Positions 27,173 to 35,733 are shown, numbered from the stretch's first letter. The stretch: 54,805 bases of DNA from Verrucomicrobiaceae bacterium (GCA_016795375.1 JAEUHJ010000017.1:1-54805), one strand, 5' to 3'. The notes: a model not told the origin generated them from the letters alone. Program-made: numbers and translations.

Positions 27173-29254
27173 ATGAAACTCACCTTGATCCCATCGTTGC
27201 TTTCGGTCTGCGCTGGGTGGCTGGGTTGTGTCTGCCTGGCGGCAGGTGCTGCACCCGCCCAGGAGCGCACGCTCACGCTGGAGGAGATTTCCACGAGCCG
27301 TGTGTCGTTCAAGGCGGAGGTCGGGGAGGCGGGGCCGTTCATCTGGTGGCTGCCCGATGGCGCGGACAGCTTTGTTCTGCCCATCTCGGCCGGCATCGTG
27401 GTGGATGCGGCACGCGCTGACCTCATGCGGATGCTCCAACGTGGCTCGCCGTGGTCCATCTCGGAGCTGCCCGTGCTGGGGCTGCGTTTCGGTGATGCAC
27501 AAGTCGTCGTCATCGTCCCCTGGCCGCATGATGCGGAACTCATTGTCACGCACCGCCTCGGCATCCGCTTCTCCGCAGCGAAGGGGCGGGGGCGAGCCGC
27601 GCCTGCGGAGATCGTGGTGCAGCGGCGTCCGGCGGATGCGCTGGAGGTGGCTCGTGGCTTCCGTGAATGGCGGCGCAGTGCGGCGGACTGCGGCGCCATC
27701 CCTCGCCTTCGGTTGCTGACGCAAAAAATCGCCGATTTGCCGAAGGTGGAGCGCTTGCCGGGCGCGCCGCATTTTTATCTTTGGGGCCCGGCGCTGTTCA
27801 GCCGGCACGATGTGCCGAAGGGCAAGTGGGTGGCCTTTGCCAAAGCATTGCGCGATGCCGCGCCCGGCAGCCTGGGGGCGAGGCTCGTGACCTTTTTCTC
27901 GGTGAAGCAACGCGCGGCCCTGCATGAGCTGGCCGCTGCTGAATGGCCGGTGGATTACCTGACCGTGGAGGTGGCCGGGGCGCTCGATGCGGCACTCACG
28001 GAGCGTGGATTGCTCCATCATGATGCCGCGCTGCCAGATGCGGAGGTCATCCGCCGCAATCAACAAGCGCTGGCGGCAGCCTTCGCGGCCTATCTCCATT
28101 CACCACAGTCCTGGGGAGATGGGATGTCCCTGCCGCTGCTGGATTCGCTGCACGAGTCCGGCATTCAGCGGGCCTTGCTGGTGTTGAGTGATTTGCATGG
28201 CCGCTCCTTCCGGCCTGATGTCGTGAAAAAGGCGGAGGAGCTGGGCTATCTGCTCGGCCCTTATGACTCGTATCATTCCGTGCATTCACCAGATGCCGAT
28301 GCGGATGAGACCTGGGAGACCGCGCAGTTCGACCGTGCGGCCTACGAGGAGGGGCGGATCATCCGCGCCGATGGCTCGGGTGATGAGGGCTTCAAAAAAC
28401 GCGGCTATCATTTCTCCCCGCAGGCTGCGTGGCCCTACATGCAGGCGCGGGTGAATCGCATCGCGCGCGAAGTCCCTTACTCGGCCTGGTTCATCGATTG
28501 CGATGCCACGGCGGAGTGCTTTGAGGACTACAGCCCCACTCACCCGGCCACGCGTGTCGAGGACATCGCCGCACGCCGGCGGCGGCTCGCCTGGCTGGAG
28601 TCGGCGCACGGCATGGTCGTCGGCAGTGAGGGCGGCTCGGTGCTCTTCGCGGATGTGATCCATTTCGGCCACGGCGTCCACACGCCCTACCTCGGGCATC
28701 TCGATCCCTCTTTTCGCGATCCGCGGAGCCCCTCCTATCTCGGACGCCACTGGCCGCCGGATGCGCCGGAGGCCTTCTTCAAGCCCGTGCCGGCCCCGCC
28801 CGCGCTGATGACGCCGTATTTCGATCCCGCCGTGCGCATCCCGCTCTACCGCGCCGCGTTGGGGGATGAAGTGATCACCACACATCACTGGAGCTTTGAT
28901 TCTTTGAAATTCGCCGATGTCAAAGCCACCCGCGAGCTGCTGGAAATCCTCCACCAGGTGCCGCCGCTGTATCATCTGAACCGCGAAAGCTGGCCGAAAC
29001 GCCGCGCGGGCATCTTGAGACATCTCGCCTTCTGGGGGCCGCTGCATCGTGAGCTGGCGACGGCTCCGCTGACCGGCCATTCCTGCCTGAGCGCCGACCG
29101 GCTCGTGCAAAGAACGACGTTTCGCACAAACAACAGCGAGATCATCATCACGGTGAATTTTGGCGAAAAGACTCACGAAAACCATCCACCGCATTCCGCG
29201 ACCGTGAGCGGCCTCCCCACGCTGCCTGCGAGCGTTTATCGTGCGGAGCCGTGA
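27173..29254 (+). CDS. Secreted TIM-barrel hydrolase, GH101-like
   Basis: A 693-residue protein from the ATG at 27173, with a signal peptide ending near AQE. I cannot place it firmly. The N-terminal third is beta-rich (ISTSRVSFKAEV, FIWWLPDGAD). The middle region has VPYSAWFIDCDATAECFEDYSP followed by MVVGSEGGSVLF; an Asp and a Glu in this arrangement recall the nucleophile and acid of GH101-type enzymes, which remove O-linked core sugars. A C-terminal part after about 560 may be a small beta domain. It is divergent from the cytochrome c dehydrogenase, and the LamG gene follows 66 bases later at most. Glycan cleavage is inference. Confidence 0.6.
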   Translation: MKLTLIPSLLSVCAGWLGCVCLAAGAAPAQERTLTLEEISTSRVSFKAEVGEAGPFIWWLPDGADSFVLPISAGIVVDAARADLMRMLQRGSPWSISELPVLGLRFGDAQVVVIVPWPHDAELIVTHRLGIRFSAAKGRGRAAPAEIVVQRRPADALEVARGFREWRRSAADCGAIPRLRLLTQKIADLPKVERLPGAPHFYLWGPALFSRHDVPKGKWVAFAKALRDAAPGSLGARLVTFFSVKQRAALHELAAAEWPVDYLTVEVAGALDAALTERGLLHHDAALPDAEVIRRNQQALAAAFAAYLHSPQSWGDGMSLPLLDSLHESGIQRALLVLSDLHGRSFRPDVVKKAEELGYLLGPYDSYHSVHSPDADADETWETAQFDRAAYEEGRIIRADGSGDEGFKKRGYHFSPQAAWPYMQARVNRIAREVPYSAWFIDCDATAECFEDYSPTHPATRVEDIAARRRRLAWLESAHGMVVGSEGGSVLFADVIHFGHGVHTPYLGHLDPSFRDPRSPSYLGRHWPPDAPEAFFKPVPAPPALMTPYFDPAVRIPLYRAALGDEVITTHHWSFDSLKFADVKATRELLEILHQVPPLYHLNRESWPKRRAGILRHLAFWGPLHRELATAPLTGHSCLSADRLVQRTTFRTNNSEIIITVNFGEKTHENHPPHSATVSGLPTLPASVYRAEP

Positions 29255-29320
29255 AGCGTGCTCACGCAGAGGAAAATCAAAATGACAAAGCTCAACCCTC
29301 ACTCCGTAGATGCTCACCTC

Positions 29321-31054
29321 ATGAAAGCACCACACCGCACCGGCGCGATGGCCGCGACACAGCATGGAAATAAAACGAGCGGCATCGCAGCCGGATTTTT
29401 CCATGCCTGCCTGACGTTGCTGGCCGTCCTGCTGCCCGCGTGCTCGCCGGAGGGCGCGGACTTGGTCGTCCGCTGGAAGCTCGCCGGAGATGCGAAGGAC
29501 GCGACGGGGCATGGACATGATGGCGAGAACCACGGCGCTGATTTGTCAGCGAGTGGCCGCACGGGCACGAAAGCGGGCGCGGCGCGCTTCGATGGGCGCG
29601 ATGACTTCATCTCCGTGCCTCACGCGGCGGCGCTGCAAACCGGACGCGGAGATTTCTCCATCGCGCTGTGGCTGCACACGACGGAGAAGGTGGATGACGA
29701 CCTCGGCGAGATCATCGGCAAGTTCGATCCGCAGCGGCGCAACGGCTTCACCCTCTGCCTGCGCAACAACACCGGCGTGGCCTGGAGCCAGGCAAACCAC
29801 CGCCAGCTCCAGTTCGGCATCGACAGCGGCACACAGCCGCGCTGGCGGGATGAAGGCCGCCCCGGCAAGGCTCTCTGCGCCTTCTCGCTCGCCACGCATG
29901 ACGGTGTGCTCTACGCGGGCACTTGCGAGCCGGGTTCGGGTGAATCCGGCCGCGTCTATCGCTACGACGGCCCCGGAAAGTGGAGCGACTGCGGCGCGCC
30001 GGATGGCAGCAACGCCGTGTGTTCGCTCGCCGCGTTCGAGGGCCGTCTTTATGCCGGGACGGGGAAATATCGCGTCAGCGGCTCCGCGCAGCCGGAGTCG
30101 GAAAATCAAATCCTCGGTGGCAAAGTGTTTCGCTACGAAGGCGGCAGCCGCTGGACGGATTGCGGCCAGTTGTCCGGCGTCGAGGCCATCGGCGGCATGG
30201 TCGTTTTCGGTGGCCGTCTTCACGCCACCTCGCTTTACAAACCCGCCGGCTTCTTCCGCTACCAGGGCGGCATCGAGTGGGAGGCGCTGCCCGCACCGCA
30301 GGACAAGCGCGCCGTGGCGCTCGGTCTCTTCAACGGCTCCCTCTGGGCGGGCTGTTATGATGCCGGACTCGTGTTTCGTTTCGATGGCAAGGCCTGGCAC
30401 TCGTATCCGCCCCTGGGGGACAACACGCAGACCTACGGCATGGCTGTCCTCGGCGGCGGGCTCTGCGTCAGCACCTGGCCCAGCGGTCGCGTGTACCGCC
30501 TCTCGCCTGACGACACCTGGCAGGACCTTGGGCAAAGCGGCGAGGAAAAGGAAACGATGGGCACCGTGCTGCACAACGGCATGCTCTACACCGGCACCCT
30601 GCCGCTGGCGCAGGTCTATCGCTACGACGGTGGCACGACGTGGACGCACACCGCGCAGCTCGATCACACGCCGGAGGTGAAATACCGCCGCGTCTGGACG
30701 ATGGCGCAGCATCAGGGCCGGTTGTTTGCCTCCACGCTGCCATCCGGCCGAATCCACTCGCTCGAAGCCGGCGCCTGCGTCACGCACGACCGCGAGCTGG
30801 CACCCGGCTGGCATCACATCACCGCCATGCGTGCCGGAAACCGCCTGCGCCTCTTCGTGGACGGCACACCCGCCGCCGAATCAGCACCCTTCGACCCCGC
30901 CGCCTTCGATCTCGACAATGACCAGCCTTTGAAAATCGGTTCCGGCCCCGGCGATTTTTTCCACGGCAGCCTCAGCGACGTCCGCCTCTACCGCCGCGCC
31001 CTTGAAGAAATGGAGATCAAGGCATTGGCACGAGACGGTGTGGCGAAGCCGTGA
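29321..31054 (+). CDS. Secreted lipoprotein: LamG domain interrupted by a propeller
   Basis: Starting at 29321 gives 577 residues with a lipobox-type signal (LLAVLLPACS); starts at 29258 or 29348 are alternatives. The first half of a LamG/concanavalin A-like sandwich lies at about 50-165 (ATGHGHDGENHGADL, FDGRDDFISVPHA, FSIALWLHTTE, FTLCLRNN). It is followed at about 183-480 by six short repeats of the type YRYDG...W.DCG with LYAGT or LFAS strands, a probable beta-propeller. The rest of the LamG fold (GWHHITAMRAGNRLRLFVDG, LKIGSGPGDFFHGSLSDVRLYRRAL) follows at 485-575. The propeller is thus inserted within the LamG domain. Role unknown, possibly substrate binding at the cell surface. Confidence 0.8.
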   Translation: MKAPHRTGAMAATQHGNKTSGIAAGFFHACLTLLAVLLPACSPEGADLVVRWKLAGDAKDATGHGHDGENHGADLSASGRTGTKAGAARFDGRDDFISVPHAAALQTGRGDFSIALWLHTTEKVDDDLGEIIGKFDPQRRNGFTLCLRNNTGVAWSQANHRQLQFGIDSGTQPRWRDEGRPGKALCAFSLATHDGVLYAGTCEPGSGESGRVYRYDGPGKWSDCGAPDGSNAVCSLAAFEGRLYAGTGKYRVSGSAQPESENQILGGKVFRYEGGSRWTDCGQLSGVEAIGGMVVFGGRLHATSLYKPAGFFRYQGGIEWEALPAPQDKRAVALGLFNGSLWAGCYDAGLVFRFDGKAWHSYPPLGDNTQTYGMAVLGGGLCVSTWPSGRVYRLSPDDTWQDLGQSGEEKETMGTVLHNGMLYTGTLPLAQVYRYDGGTTWTHTAQLDHTPEVKYRRVWTMAQHQGRLFASTLPSGRIHSLEAGACVTHDRELAPGWHHITAMRAGNRLRLFVDGTPAAESAPFDPAAFDLDNDQPLKIGSGPGDFFHGSLSDVRLYRRALEEMEIKALARDGVAKP

Positions 31055-31272
31055 GCAGATGCACCGCCCTAGCCCGTGGCACGGACATTCCTGTCTGTTT
31101 CCGGCTTCCTATTTTCCCGCCCGCCCGGCTGATTCCAGCACCTGAAGATTGCCACAGGCTGGAAAACCCGTGCTACGCGGAAACAGCATGCTTTCGTCGG
31201 GCAAACAAGTGTTGCCCGCGAGCCGTTTCGTCATGGCTTTGCCTTCTTCGCGCTGCATGTGTGTCCTCCTCC
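31055..31272. other. Intergenic gap with repeat-type palindromes
   Basis: No gene is seen in these 218 bases. They contain CGGGCAA-acaagtg-TTGCCCG, a 7-bp perfect hairpin at 31198-31218, and ACAGGCTGGAA near 31155, which recalls the palindrome family at 20281. The word CACGGACATTCCTGTCTG near 31081 is also partly palindromic. I read this as decayed repeat material next to a broken gene. Confidence 0.45.
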
Positions 31273-31711
31273 ATGAAGAAGTTCGTCATCGTCTGTCTGT
31301 TTCTCCTCGCCCCTCGCGCTCGTCCCTGCGCAAAACATCGAGCAGGCGTGGGAGGTCGCGTGGGCGCGGTTTTACCTGCCGCAGGTGCAGACGTTTGGCG
31401 ATTACCTCAGCAGCTATGAAAAAGGCAAGGAACAGGCGCATCTGCCCACGGCGGCGGAGGTGCGGCGGCAGTTCCCGAATCCCTGCGGCCACAGCACCGG
31501 CATGGAGGACGGCGCGATCCTCGGCGGCGCGATGCTGAGCGTGCTGTGTGATCGTTTTGAAGCCACGAAAGGCGAAACGCTGCGCACCAAGGCCGCGCAG
31601 GTCTTCGCCGGGCTGCGGCGCTGCGTCACGGCGGCACGGGGTGATTTTGAGCGCGGTGAAGTGAGGCGGCCGCGGCAGTGCCGGAAACTTTTGTGTGTGC
31701 CGCTGGTTTGA
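31273..31711 (+). pseudogene. Frameshifted, truncated remnant of a six-hairpin-like secreted protein
   Basis: The ATG at 31273 starts a good signal peptide (MKKFVIVCLFLLA), but the rest of the protein is in another frame, from NIEQAWEVAWARFYLPQ through GDYLSSYEKGKEQAHLP, FPNPCGHSTGMEDG and TKAAQVFAGLRRC. Removing one C from the four-C run at 31310-31313 joins the two parts into a perfect leader ending ALVPAQ. After about 31635 the sequence no longer resembles the family, and the frame ends at 31711. I recall this pattern from the N-terminal 130 residues of secreted six-hairpin glycosidase-like proteins of several hundred residues in this phylum; that identification is from memory. The next gene starts 9 bases after the last stop. 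Confidence 0.7.
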
Positions 31712-31719
31712 GCGGCATC

Positions 31720-32973
31720 ATGAAAGCCATCGCTCTCTCCATCCTGTGCTCAACTTTCGTCCTTGCCGCAGAAAACACCTCACTCGTGCCACTGAACGAA
31801 CTGGGCGGCGGTGAGTTCCACGGATTCAAAGGCGGGCTGTATGCCGGTGGCAAGAACGAGCCGCAGGGTGCGCATGCGGAGGCTTTGAAGGCACGCGGCG
31901 CGCGCATTCAGCCGCTGGATGCGGAGGGAAAGCCCGCGCCGAAGGGCGGCATCGTCATCGCAGGCTTGGGCGCGTCGGTTTGCAGGCAGGTTTTTGCGCA
32001 GCTCGAACAAAGCGGCGCACAAACAGCGGGCATCCACCCGGCGGTGAAGTTCGTGAACTGCGCCGTCGGCGGCGCGGACGTGAACAAGATGGCGGATGAG
32101 CGCTATTGGGCGAAGGCGTTGCAGGCACTCACCGCGCAGGGTGTCACTCCCGCGCAGGTGCAGGTGGTCTGGTTTCAGAGCGATGATTTGCGGGATCAGC
32201 GCGATGATTTCCCCGGTCGTGCGCAGCGCTTGCAGGCATCTCTGGCGGCACAGATGAAGCTGATCGCCAGGCATTTTCCCAATGCTCAGCTCTGCTACCA
32301 CAGCGCACGCCACACCACCGCCTTCATGCCGGAAGGAGAAGGCAAGTCCAAGCACGCCGAGCCGCGGCCCTACCACGTCGGCTGGGCGGTGAAATGGCTC
32401 GTCGAATCCGCTGACAACGGCAAAGACGCGGCACCGCTGGCGGCGTGGGCAGGCTATTTTTGGACGAATGGTGACAAACCGCGCGCCGATGGCTACCGCT
32501 GGACGCCGGACATGCAGGTGGCGGATGGCATCCATCTCAGCGAGGCCGGCCAGCAACGCGTGGCGAAGGAGTTGTGCGACTTCTGGAGCCATGATGCCTT
32601 TGCGAAGACCTGGTTTACGAAAGCCGGCGCGGCCACGATCAGTGACAAGCCCGTGCCTGAGCCTGAAGCGCGGATGAAGGCCCAAGTCGCCGCCGCGCAG
32701 GCGCTCAAGCCCGGCGAGTCCGCGCTGCTCATCAACGGCAAAAGCAAGTTCGCCAAGTTGGAGCGGCTGCTGGCCACCGAGGAGCCCGTGCGGCTGGTGG
32801 TCTATGATGTGAAGGACAACAAAGAGCTGCTCGTCGTGGAGGATGCCTTCCACAAACGCACCGACCTCAATGAAAAACTCGGCAGCGGCGAGTTTCGCAT
32901 CCATTTCCTCGGCAAGGACGGCCAGCGCCTGCCGATGACGATGAAGGTGCCGGACGTGGTCAAAATCAAATAA
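31720..32973 (+). CDS. Secreted SGNH-hydrolase-like protein with small C-terminal domain
   Basis: A 417-residue protein from the ATG at 31720 with a signal peptide (MKAIALSILCSTFVLA). GIVIAGLGASVCRQVF near residue 85 and DGIHLSEAGQQRVAKEL near 275 fit the first and last blocks of an SGNH/GDSL-type hydrolase (the D-x-x-H end block is clear, the first Ser block is weak). FVNCAVGGADVNKM could be the Gly block. Substrate is unknown. The last 75 residues or so (INGKSKFAKLERLL, VEDAFHKRTDLNEKLGSGEF) form a separate small domain that recurs as nearly the whole mature part of the next protein (32986-33390). The two genes are 12 bases apart and co-transcribed. Confidence 0.7.
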   Translation: MKAIALSILCSTFVLAAENTSLVPLNELGGGEFHGFKGGLYAGGKNEPQGAHAEALKARGARIQPLDAEGKPAPKGGIVIAGLGASVCRQVFAQLEQSGAQTAGIHPAVKFVNCAVGGADVNKMADERYWAKALQALTAQGVTPAQVQVVWFQSDDLRDQRDDFPGRAQRLQASLAAQMKLIARHFPNAQLCYHSARHTTAFMPEGEGKSKHAEPRPYHVGWAVKWLVESADNGKDAAPLAAWAGYFWTNGDKPRADGYRWTPDMQVADGIHLSEAGQQRVAKELCDFWSHDAFAKTWFTKAGAATISDKPVPEPEARMKAQVAAAQALKPGESALLINGKSKFAKLERLLATEEPVRLVVYDVKDNKELLVVEDAFHKRTDLNEKLGSGEFRIHFLGKDGQRLPMTMKVPDVVKIK

Positions 32974-32985
32974 CCTGCGACTCCG

Positions 32986-33390
32986 ATGAAAATCCTCCCC
33001 ATCCTCATTCTCGTGGCAGCAGGCAGCCTGCGTGCTGAAGAACCCCCAAAGCCCACGCAAACCCCAGCCGGGGCGAAGGCACAGATGCATGTGATTCCGC
33101 CCGGTAAACGGGTGCGGAAGGCACAGACCGCGGCGGACCCGGCCTGGATCGCCAACGGCAAGGACAAGCTGCCAAAGCTCCAGCGTGTGTGCGGCACCAC
33201 GGACAATGTGCGCGCCGTTTTTTATGACGCGAAGGGCGTGAAGGCGGCCGAGATCAAAGACGTGTTCCATCAGCACACCGATGTGAACAAGCTGCTCGGC
33301 ACCGGCGATTTCACCTTCGAATTCTACGACAAAGAAGGCCGCCTCCTGAAATCCACCGGCGAGCTGAAGCAGGCGGTCCGGCTCAAGTGA
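32986..33390 (+). CDS. Small secreted protein, stand-alone copy of the neighbour's C-terminal domain
   Basis: A 134-residue protein with signal peptide (MKILPILILVAAGSLRA), a linker, and one domain at about 55-134. ANGKDKLPKLQRVCG, VFYDAKGVKAAEIKDVFHQHTDVNKLLGTGDFTFEFYDKEG and VRLK align almost without gaps to the end of the upstream protein (about 338-417): NGK, KL.R, VF/FHxxTD(L/V)N, LG(S/T)G(E/D)F and F.(G/D)K(D/E)G are shared. Some duplication event or domain shuffling has made two copies. The function is unknown; it might be a small binding partner of the hydrolase-like protein. Its last 8 bases overlap the convergent remnant at 33383. Confidence 0.75.
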   Translation: MKILPILILVAAGSLRAEEPPKPTQTPAGAKAQMHVIPPGKRVRKAQTAADPAWIANGKDKLPKLQRVCGTTDNVRAVFYDAKGVKAAEIKDVFHQHTDVNKLLGTGDFTFEFYDKEGRLLKSTGELKQAVRLK

Positions 33391-34123
33391 GGCGTTGATG
33401 TGGAGGTGGCAGTGTGTTCTTGCGCGTGCCCGGCACCTCATGGATGCCCGGCTCCGGCTTGTTCCAGGCGCGTTCGTCGGCGGATTCCGCGCAGCAGGTC
33501 AGTTCTTCCTCGCTGCCGTCGCGGTTTGCCACGGCCTTGCCGCGGTAGTAGGCGCGCAGCCGGCCGTCATCCAGCGGATGACGCACCTCGCACTTCACGC
33601 CGAGAGGCTCAAGCACGCTTTGCAGCATCAAGCCGAGCACAGCGCTGTGCGCTGGGTCTTTCTGCGGCTCGCCTTTGACGGGTGGTTTGTCTTCTTTGGT
33701 GGTCAAAATGATCGCCGGAGGATCATCGGCGCCGGCGTGGGACATGGGCGACCATTCATGGAGGTCAGTGAGGTGCTTCTCCCGGTTCGTGAGGAAGGGC
33801 GCGAAGGTTTCCTTCCGCGTTTTGCCGAGGTAGCCGAAGGCATGCCCGCCGTATTCACTGTTCGGAATCCATTCGACGAGTTGTTTTGGATCGAGCGAGG
33901 GCTGCGGGGCCTTCGTCACGGTGAAAAGCACCCGCGTGGACTCACGGGCGATGGGATCGGTGATCTTCGCATCCGCCATGTCGTCATGCATCGCGAGCCA
34001 CAGCGATGAACAGCCTCCCGCGCTCACGCCGCTGGCTGCGATGCGTGTTTTGTCGATGTTCCACTCGCGGGCCTGGCTGATCCGGCGCATACTCCTGCAA
34101 ACCGGTGCCGTGCAGGTCCGCAT
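33383..34123 (-). pseudogene. C-terminal half of an alpha/beta hydrolase, 5' end lost (chimeric remnant)
   Basis: The frame holds the nucleophile elbow and C-terminal half of a BD-FAE/esterase-like alpha/beta hydrolase: EWNIDKTRIAASGVSAGGCSSLWLA, ITDPIARESTRVLF, LDPKQLVEWIPNSEYGGHAFGY and a conserved DPAHSAVLGLMLQ. The first half of the fold, with the oxyanion-hole motif, is missing. The first about 15 residues (MRTCTAPVCRSM) are an out-of-frame reading of the adjoining M14 peptidase. The join is at about 34085-34095. Read as a unit, this is one truncated gene fused out of frame to the 5' part of another, probably by deletion. The C-terminal tail after about residue 180 may not be native. Confidence 0.7.
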
Positions 34124-34679
34124 GCACCTCCGGCTGGTATTCGTCGATCACGAAGAGCATCGCCGCGAGTTCCGGTGCCTGCTCCGGTTGGCGGATCGTC
34201 AAAGATTTCACGTCCCAGATTTTCCCCACGCGTCCGCCGCCTGTGTAAGGGTCCACACCGTGCTCGTTGCGAAAGCGGTCCGTGTGAGACATCGCCAGCG
34301 GGTTCACGCACGGCATGATGAGCACGATCTGCCGCTTTCGCGTCTCGACCGCGAGCGGATCGTCGCTCAGGCACCATTCCGCGAAGGCCATCGCCCCCGT
34401 CGTGCCGGTGCGTTCCGGCCCGCTGTGCAGCGTGGTGACGAGGCACGCCTGTTTGTCCGTGGTTTTCACCGCCGGGTCCGTGATCTTGAGCAAAAACACC
34501 GGCATGTTCCGCCCGCTCATCCCGCGTGTCTCCAGCGCGGCGGCTTTTGGACAAGTCTTCCGCCAATGTGCCAGCGTGGCCGCATACTCGTCCCAGGTGA
34601 GGCGATGCAGCGGCGGATGTTTTTCCTGCGCGTGAAGCGGCAGGGCAAAAGGAACAAGGGCAAGGAAGACTCGCTTCAT
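33984..34679 (-). pseudogene. N-terminal part of an M14-type zinc carboxypeptidase, truncated by a deletion
   Basis: The frame starts with a signal peptide (MKRVFLALVPFALPLHA) and continues as a carboxypeptidase A-like fold: LHRLTWDEYAATLAHWRKTC, ALETRGMSGRNMPVFLLKI, VTTLHSGPERTGTTGAM (Zn His/Glu pair), VLIMPCVNPLAMSHTDRFRNEHGVDPY and PEVHADLHGTGLQEYAPDQ (third Zn His). Conserved sequence stops there, at about 34085; the rest (PGPRVEHRQNTHRSQRRERG) is a shifted reading of the alpha/beta hydrolase beyond the junction. An intact peptidase would continue for at least another 100 residues and carry the catalytic Glu. It probably makes no active enzyme. Confidence 0.72.
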
Positions 34680-34824
34680 GAAGAGGGCGTGAATGTTCTC
34701 GAAGAAACGTCCGCAATCACCCTTTGCTGCTGGTTCCGCGCCAAAACCAGCCGTCAGCGAGAATCAGAATGAGCCGCTGGTGGAATGATGTGGCGGCGAA
34801 AATAGAGCCATCGTCGCATCGCGG

Positions 34825-35733
34825 CTATTTCCCGCGCATCCGCCAGGCCCAGCGGAAGAGATTGCGGATGTCGGCGCTGCGGGCGGCCTCATCCACGCAG
34901 CCCAGCACCGCGACGATGAGGTGATCACTCCCTCGATGCCCGCTGGCGACGAGGCAGTGACCCGCCTGGTTGGTCATGCCGGTCTTGATGCCATCGTAGC
35001 CGAGGTCCAGCTTGAGGAGTGGATTCGTGTTCTCCCACTTCTGCTTTCGCGTGCTGCCGTCGGTCTTGGTGATGCTGCCTTCAAGCTGCTGCGTGGCCAC
35101 CATTTCACGGAAGACGGGGTTTTTCATCGCCGTGGCGGCCAGCAGGCAGAGATCCCGCGCGGTGGTGGTGCGGTCCTCCGCCTTGCCGCCGTCTCCGAAC
35201 GAGGCGCGATAAACCGTGTCCGTCATGCCGATGGCGCGGGCGTGGCGGTTCATTTCAGCGATGAAGTTGACGCGAGAGGCGAGCGCGGGGTTCGAGAGGC
35301 CGAGCTTGAGCAGGGCGGCGTCCGGCGGAGCGAACTGTTTGTTGAAATGCTCCGCCAGCGCATTGCCCGCGTCATTGCCAGAAGGCAGGAGGAGGGCATA
35401 GAGAGCATCTCTGACGCTGAGGCTCTCTCCCGTTTTCACTTCGGAGGTGGAGCCTGCGGTGCTGCCCGCCAGCTTCGAGTAGGTGATGGTTTCGGCCAGC
35501 ACGGCGGGATCGGACTCGGCGAGTTTGAGCACGGTGAAGGCGCACATCATCTTCGTGGTGCTGGCGGACTTGCTGCACACCTCCGCATGGCCACCCCACA
35601 GCAGTTTGCCGCTGCCGCCCTCCGCGATGGCCCACGCCTTCGCTGTCACCAGTGGCGGGGCATTCAAATCCTCTTCGGCTGCGGCGGCAGGCAGGGAAAT
35701 GAGCAGGAGGGCGGAGCAGAGGCGACCTATCAT
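34825..35733 (-). CDS. D-alanyl-D-alanine carboxypeptidase (S11, PBP5-like)
   Basis: A 302-residue serine peptidase that trims the terminal D-Ala from peptidoglycan pentapeptides in the periplasm. Starting at 35733 gives a good signal peptide (MIGRLCSALLLISLPAAAA); an in-frame ATG at 35790 would add 19 residues. The active-site set is complete: S58-T-T-K61, S118-G-N120 and K250-T-G252. The protein lacks the C-terminal PBP5 beta domain and membrane anchor and ends soon after the KTG block, which is common in small members of the family. It lies upstream of the M14 remnant on the minus strand and is divergent from the amidohydrolase gene. The 139 bases between 35734 and 35873 hold both promoters. 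Confidence 0.9.
   Translation of the reverse strand: MIGRLCSALLLISLPAAAAEEDLNAPPLVTAKAWAIAEGGSGKLLWGGHAEVCSKSASTTKMMCAFTVLKLAESDPAVLAETITYSKLAGSTAGSTSEVKTGESLSVRDALYALLLPSGNDAGNALAEHFNKQFAPPDAALLKLGLSNPALASRVNFIAEMNRHARAIGMTDTVYRASFGDGGKAEDRTTTARDLCLLAATAMKNPVFREMVATQQLEGSITKTDGSTRKQKWENTNPLLKLDLGYDGIKTGMTNQAGHCLVASGHRGSDHLIVAVLGCVDEAARSADIRNLFRWAWRMRGK

Noticed and set aside
34680..34824. Short reading FAATSFHQRLILILADGWFWRG between the S11 gene and the M14 remnant
   Set aside because: It looks protein-like but has no start and is only about 35 codons; it could be a repeat or a leftover, and I cannot support a gene.
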